A stretch of 64,000 nt of DNA from positions 52,314 to 116,313 of the forward strand of contig JAATFX010000111.1 of the NCBI GenBank assembly GCA_015654925.1, written 5' to 3'. This document shows, one piece after another, positions 60,270 to 64,000 of the stretch (positions are counted from its first letter, which is position 1; each line of letters begins with the position of its first letter). The DNA is from Enterobacterales bacterium. Lineage in GTDB: Bacteria; Pseudomonadota; Gammaproteobacteria; Enterobacterales; Enterobacteriaceae. The position numbers were made by a program, and so were the translations under genes. Below the pieces are notes generated by a model. It was not told the DNA's origin. It searched no databases and worked only from the letters and a program-made list of their open reading frames with translations.

Positions 60270-61439
60270 TCAGCCGCCGGCGGCCTTGGCCAGGCAACTT
60301 TGATGGCGCTGATCGACGCGGCGGGCAAACCAGGCGGTGGTAAGCGTGCGGGTAATTTTCGGGCTTTCCAGCGTAATGCCGGGCAGCATGGCCCGCGGCA
60401 GCGGCTGGCCGCGTCCCTGGTCCGCCAGGGCGAACACGCGCTGGTAAAGATCGGTCTCCTCAAAATCCAGCCGCTCGCCTTTCTCCAGCGCGCGCCTGAT
60501 GGCCGCCGCGCTGATATCCAGCCGTTTGCCCAGGGAAAGCACCGCCAGCTCCGTGGCGCCCGGCGTGGCGGAACCATAATTTATCAGGTCGCCGTCCAGG
60601 GCCAGCGGTTTGCCCGAGATCCGGCTGACGGCATTTTGAAAGGCGGCGTTGCGGCTGGCGTACCAGCCGGCATTGAAATCGGCAAAACGGAAGATCTGCC
60701 GGTCGTAATGGGCCGGGTAGCCCAGCAGGTGGGTGATACCGAAGTACAGACCGCCGCGGCGGCTGAACACCTCGCGGCGTATGGTGCCGTCGACGGGGTA
60801 GGGATAGCCTTTGGCATGGGCTTCGGCAAAGGCGATGCTTACCTGCATCGGCCCGCCGGTATGCACCGGGTTCAGGTTGCCGAACAGCCGCTGCCCCATC
60901 GGCACCATGCCGATAAAGTCGTCGAAAATAGCGCTCAGCTCTTTTTCGGAGCGCACGGCATCCAGGCGTTCGCTATAGCTTTTGCCGTTGGGGGACGGAA
61001 TATGCAGCGCGGCGTGCACCACCATGGCCGGGATATGCACCTGGGCTGCGCGGCGGTCAATCTCGGCCCAGGCGATTTTGCCCAACCCCGGCACCGGGGC
61101 GTCGGCCTGGAAGCCGGATTCCTGCCCGGCCACCGCCAATACGGAGCACAGGTTTTCGGTGGACGGGTCCAGGTCCTGCGCGGCAAACGCCGCATAGATA
61201 TCCTTCGCCCAGCCGGCGCGATCGGCGGTGTTCGCCGGCAGCAGCTTAACGATTTTCGCCCGTACGTCCTGCGGACTCGGCGCGGGGGCCTGCGCCTGCC
61301 GGTGCTGGCTGCCACAGCCGGCCAGCGTCAGCAGCAGCGCCAGGACGGCAAGGCGCCCTGCCTGGCGGAGCGGGGCCGCCGGGCCGCGGACGGCGGGTAT
61401 TATGCGCTGTGGGCTGTGAGGCAAAAAAACGAATGACAT
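60270..61439 (-). CDS. DUF1615 lipoprotein
   Basis: 389 residues. A lipobox LTLAGC places the lipidated cysteine at residue 42, with an unusually long basic lead before the hydrophobic core; ATG 61439 is the only sensible start, though its ribosome site is weak. The mature part holds AGQESGFQADAPVPGLGKIAWAEI and NLNPVHTGGPMQVS, the DUF1615 pattern, in which the glutamate-serine stretch resembles lytic transglycosylase sites. Envelope function is unknown. It follows cytX by 80 bp on the same strand. Confidence 0.82.
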   Translation of the reverse strand: MSFVFLPHSPQRIIPAVRGPAAPLRQAGRLAVLALLLTLAGCGSQHRQAQAPAPSPQDVRAKIVKLLPANTADRAGWAKDIYAAFAAQDLDPSTENLCSVLAVAGQESGFQADAPVPGLGKIAWAEIDRRAAQVHIPAMVVHAALHIPSPNGKSYSERLDAVRSEKELSAIFDDFIGMVPMGQRLFGNLNPVHTGGPMQVSIAFAEAHAKGYPYPVDGTIRREVFSRRGGLYFGITHLLGYPAHYDRQIFRFADFNAGWYASRNAAFQNAVSRISGKPLALDGDLINYGSATPGATELAVLSLGKRLDISAAAIRRALEKGERLDFEETDLYQRVFALADQGRGQPLPRAMLPGITLESPKITRTLTTAWFARRVDQRHQSCLAKAAGG

Positions 61440-61518
61440 CGGGCCGGTTAATCCTATTGGTGGTTGGGGCAAATAGCGGGGCAGCCATGCTCCCCCGCCG
61501 CGATTACCGGGGATGGCG

Positions 61519-62799
61519 CTAAGCCGCGCGGCAAGATACTCCGCGCCAGGATAACAGATAGTACAGCGCACCGGCGGCGATCAGCGCGGGCAGCGTGGCG
61601 CCTATCTGCGCATAAACTTGCGCCATTAGCTGGTAAACGGCGATGCCGCAGCCCCAGGACAAAAACGCGCGCCAGGACAGCGCCGCGCCCGGCGCGAGAT
61701 CCCGGCGCCGGCGGATCGCGAAATGCTCCACCAGCACCACGCCGAATAAAGGCGCAAACACCGAACCGATTAATAACAGGAAATTTTCATATTGCGACAG
61801 GGGCGCCCGCCAGGCGATCAGCGTACAGACCAAACCGATGATCAGCGTCAGCGGCTTGACCCGCAGCGGCAATAACAGCGCCGAGGACAAGGTCGCCGAA
61901 TGGATGTCGGCGAAGGCGTTTTCATTTTCATCGATCAGGATCAGCAAGAGCGGAATGCCCAAGGCGGCGCCGGACAGGGCGACCAGCAGCGCATTGGCGT
62001 CGCCGTCGCCGGTATAGGCCAGCGCGTAGGCGCCGCCCAGGGCCATCATCCACAGCCCGCCGAGCAGATAGCCGCTCAGCGTGCCGAAAAAGCTTTGGCG
62101 GGCGCTTTTGCCGAACCGGGTATAATCCGCCACCAGCGGCAGCCAGGATAACGCCATGGAAATGACGATATCGCAACCCGCCGCAAACGGCAGCGAACCG
62201 TTGCCGGCGGTCGCGGCCAGCTTGGCTAAATCCGCATGCCGCCATAGCGACCAGCTTAACCAGGCGCAGGCAAACAGCAGCAGCCAGATGCCAAAGCGCC
62301 GCAATACCAGCCGGATAAACGCCAGCGGCCCGCCCAGGGCCAGTCCGGTGGCGCACAAGCCGAACACCCAGGTCCACAGCGCGGGATTGGCCCACATGCT
62401 CCCGCTGCCCAGGGTGCGCGCGGCCAGCAGGCTGGCCGCGTCGCGCATCATCACGATTTCAAACGCCCCCCAGCCGATAAGCTGCAATACATTGAGCACG
62501 GCGGGCACCGACGCGCCGGTGTTGCCCAGGCTGAAAGCCATGGTGGCCATGGCCGAGCGCCCGGTGTCATAACCAATCACTCCGGACAATGCCAGCAAGA
62601 CGCTGCCCGCCAGCGAACCGATCGCCACGGCACACAGCGAACCCAGCATGCCCAGGCCGGGAGCCAGCACGGCTCCGGCTTGCAGTACCGCCAGGCCGAT
62701 ACCTAACGAAAACCATAGCGAGAACAGATCGCGCCATCCCAAAATGCGATCGCCAGCGGTGGTCACCCGACCCGGGGAGTAAGTATTGCTATTTTTCAT
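61519..62799 (-). CDS. cytX: NCS1-family hydroxymethylpyrimidine/cytosine-type transporter (CytX-like)
   Basis: 426 residues, twelve helices of the purine-cytosine permease family, best matching CytX, the putative hydroxymethylpyrimidine transporter: GWRDLFSLWFSLGIGLAVLQAGA, ALSWLPLVADYTRFGKSARQS, and IDENENAFADIHSATLSSA. In many bacteria cytX follows a thiamine riboswitch, but only 60 bp separate this start from the next gene, too little for one. The substrate may thus differ. GGGGTT upstream gives a weak ribosome site. Confidence 0.75.
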   Translation of the reverse strand: MKNSNTYSPGRVTTAGDRILGWRDLFSLWFSLGIGLAVLQAGAVLAPGLGMLGSLCAVAIGSLAGSVLLALSGVIGYDTGRSAMATMAFSLGNTGASVPAVLNVLQLIGWGAFEIVMMRDAASLLAARTLGSGSMWANPALWTWVFGLCATGLALGGPLAFIRLVLRRFGIWLLLFACAWLSWSLWRHADLAKLAATAGNGSLPFAAGCDIVISMALSWLPLVADYTRFGKSARQSFFGTLSGYLLGGLWMMALGGAYALAYTGDGDANALLVALSGAALGIPLLLILIDENENAFADIHSATLSSALLLPLRVKPLTLIIGLVCTLIAWRAPLSQYENFLLLIGSVFAPLFGVVLVEHFAIRRRRDLAPGAALSWRAFLSWGCGIAVYQLMAQVYAQIGATLPALIAAGALYYLLSWRGVSCRAA

Positions 62800-62859
62800 G
62801 GGGTTATTTCATATTGCGGAGATACGCCAAGATAGCATATCTGTGCAATGGTTCGCAGG

Positions 62860-63648
62860 CTAATCACGTCCGGCGGGCCGGCTGATAATCAGGCGCAGCG
62901 AGCCGTCAAAATAGGGCTGTCGGCGCAAATGCCCGTAGCGGGCGTCCCAACTGCCGTCAGCCAGATCGCGGCTTAAATCCCTGGCAAAACGTTCGGCGAT
63001 GGCCGGATCGACAAAACTCCATGCGGAATTCGCCCGGCGCGCGCCCGGATCGAGCAGCCGCTCGGGCCGGCCGTAATACGCTTCGCTAAAACCATCGGTG
63101 CAGTTCAGGGGAATCGGCACCGGCAGCACCTCGACGTGGCCGCCCAATCCCCGGCCCAGGGTGGCGATGGCCGGATAACGCCCGGCTTCCACCGCGATCA
63201 TTTCCGGCGCGTAGTCATTGAGCCAGGAACGCGTAAGCCTGGCCGGATCGCACGACAGAATCACCACCGGCCCGCGCGTGACGCGGCGCATTTGCGCAAG
63301 CCCCGCCGCCAAATCCTGCCACTGATGGACCGAAAAGGTCGCCATGCCGGCGTCAAATGTCCCGTCGGCGAAGGGGAGTTGTTCCGCCACGCCTTTTATG
63401 GCGGCCGGCAGCTGTGCCGGCCTCTGGGCGCGCATGGCGGCGGACGGCTCCACTGCGGTAACCTCCCGGTCCACCGGTTCGTAGGAACCGGCGCCGGCGC
63501 CCACGTTCAGCACTTTGCGCGCGTCGCCCAGCGCGTCGCGGATTAATCGGGCAATAAAAGGATCGGGCTGGCGGTATACCGTATAGCCGGTGCCGATAAC
63601 GCCGTAATCCGCGTCGCCGGCGCTGCCATCATTGAATCGTTCGGTCAA
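62860..63648 (-). CDS. Class I SAM-dependent methyltransferase
   Basis: 262 residues. Motif I is VLNVGAGAGSYEP near residue 45, followed by TAVEPSAAMRAQR (motif post-I acidic residue) and FDAGMATFSVHQWQDL. I use TTG 63648, which has GGAGG 8 bases upstream, instead of the longer frame to 63717. Resembles the UbiE/methyltransferase-11 group. Substrate unknown. The 63649-63918 gap to the CRISPR array shows AT-rich sequence and no gene. Confidence 0.8.
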   Translation of the reverse strand: MTERFNDGSAGDADYGVIGTGYTVYRQPDPFIARLIRDALGDARKVLNVGAGAGSYEPVDREVTAVEPSAAMRAQRPAQLPAAIKGVAEQLPFADGTFDAGMATFSVHQWQDLAAGLAQMRRVTRGPVVILSCDPARLTRSWLNDYAPEMIAVEAGRYPAIATLGRGLGGHVEVLPVPIPLNCTDGFSEAYYGRPERLLDPGARRANSAWSFVDPAIAERFARDLSRDLADGSWDARYGHLRRQPYFDGSLRLIISRPAGRD

Positions 63649-63918
63649 AATAGCCTCCGGGATAGACTCTGGCCCCCTATGGCAGCACCGCTGGCAAAAC
63701 GCCTTGCCGTGCCCCAATCTCTAGATATTCTCTTTTATGAATAAGCTTTTACCGGGAAAGTTGATTCGCACAGCATATTTTTGGAAAAAATTATTTTCAA
63801 TTAATCCGTCAGCGTCTAAATGATCAAGGTTGCCATTAAAAAGCCGCGCGGTATTTGGCAATTAACCCGATTAAAGTATCGCTTTATCAACGATATGAGT
63901 ATCACGTTACAGGATTGT

Positions 63919-64000
63919 TTTCTAGCTGCCTGTGCGGCAGTGAACTACGCCGCCCCACCCGCAGTCGGCAACGTGCCTTTCTAAGCTGCCTGTGCGGCAG
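63919..64000 (-). CRISPR. Leader-distal end of a type I-F CRISPR array
   Basis: A repeat at 63919-63945 (TTTCTAGCTGCCTGTGCGGC then AGTGAAC), a 32-base spacer (63946-63977), and a second repeat from 63978 cut by the window end after 23 bases. The sequence is the reverse complement of the known type I-F repeat GTTCACTGCC...TTAGAAA, and 32 bases is the standard I-F spacer length. The first repeat lacks one A found in the second (TTTCTAG against TTTCTAAG), as expected of a degenerate terminal repeat. So transcription runs leftward and the leader and newer spacers lie to the right, outside the window. Confidence 0.88.

Noticed and set aside
60300..61436. 378-codon plus-strand open frame opposite the DUF1615 gene
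   Set aside because: Antisense mirror of a recognised lipoprotein gene, with low-complexity His/Gly/Arg-rich translation and no ribosome site.
62800..62859. Thiamine riboswitch before cytX
   Set aside because: Only 60 bp separate cytX from the methyltransferase gene and no conserved riboswitch core is visible.

Overview
This window is chromosomal DNA of a gamma-proteobacterium of the order Enterobacterales. FucO, DgoT, YdcSTUV/PatD, PatA, MalT/MalEFGK/LamB/MalM, FepABCDG/Fes and ComR/BhsA are all recognisably close to their Escherichia coli counterparts. Gene content is typical of soil-, plant- or insect-associated members (Pectobacteriaceae or Sodalis-like), but the sequence alone does not settle genus. 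Several genes are broken or truncated (malQ, an amidohydrolase, an epoxide hydrolase, small secreted proteins), so the genome is losing some functions.

Layout. 1-6300: an apparent deoxysugar (L-fucose or L-rhamnose type) operon with a RhaT-family symporter, sugar dehydrogenase, lactonase, lactaldehyde reductase FucO, a DapA-family aldolase, a mutarotase and a MaoC-type protein, preceded by two palindromic operators. 6300-7690: an AT-rich stretch with a small secreted protein and gene debris. 7690-12360: LysR/SDR pair, galactonate transporter DgoT, and an unusual HAD-Nudix fusion. 12530-17670: a DeoR-controlled sugar-acid operon around a DUF1537 (OtnK) kinase. 18070-26660: alcohol dehydrogenase, LysR regulators, TSUP exporter, an orphan flxA with a flagellar sigma-28 promoter, aldo/keto reductase, a strange non-coding repeat array near 24 kb, an amidohydrolase remnant, an SDR, and an orphan gene of unknown function.

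27058-36892 is a complete putrescine-to-GABA module: LysR regulator, two paralogous aminobutyraldehyde dehydrogenases flanking the YdcSTUV ABC importer, then putrescine aminotransferase PatA behind a sigma-54 promoter with NtrC-like sites. 37102-37976 holds an antitoxin-like fragment and the acetate/succinate transporter SatP.

38214-50424 is the maltose regulon in one block: malM-lamB-malK divergent from malEFG, then a 3'-truncated malQ divergent from malT, with malP missing. 50527-58256 is the ferric-enterobactin uptake set (fepA, fes, fepCGD, fepB) with Fur boxes but none of the biosynthesis or export genes, which suggests use of siderophores made elsewhere or by neighbours. 58343-63648 holds comR/bhsA, a DUF1993 protein, a DUF1615 lipoprotein, a CytX-type transporter and a methyltransferase. 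The window ends inside a type I-F CRISPR array (from 63919), seen from its leader-distal end.
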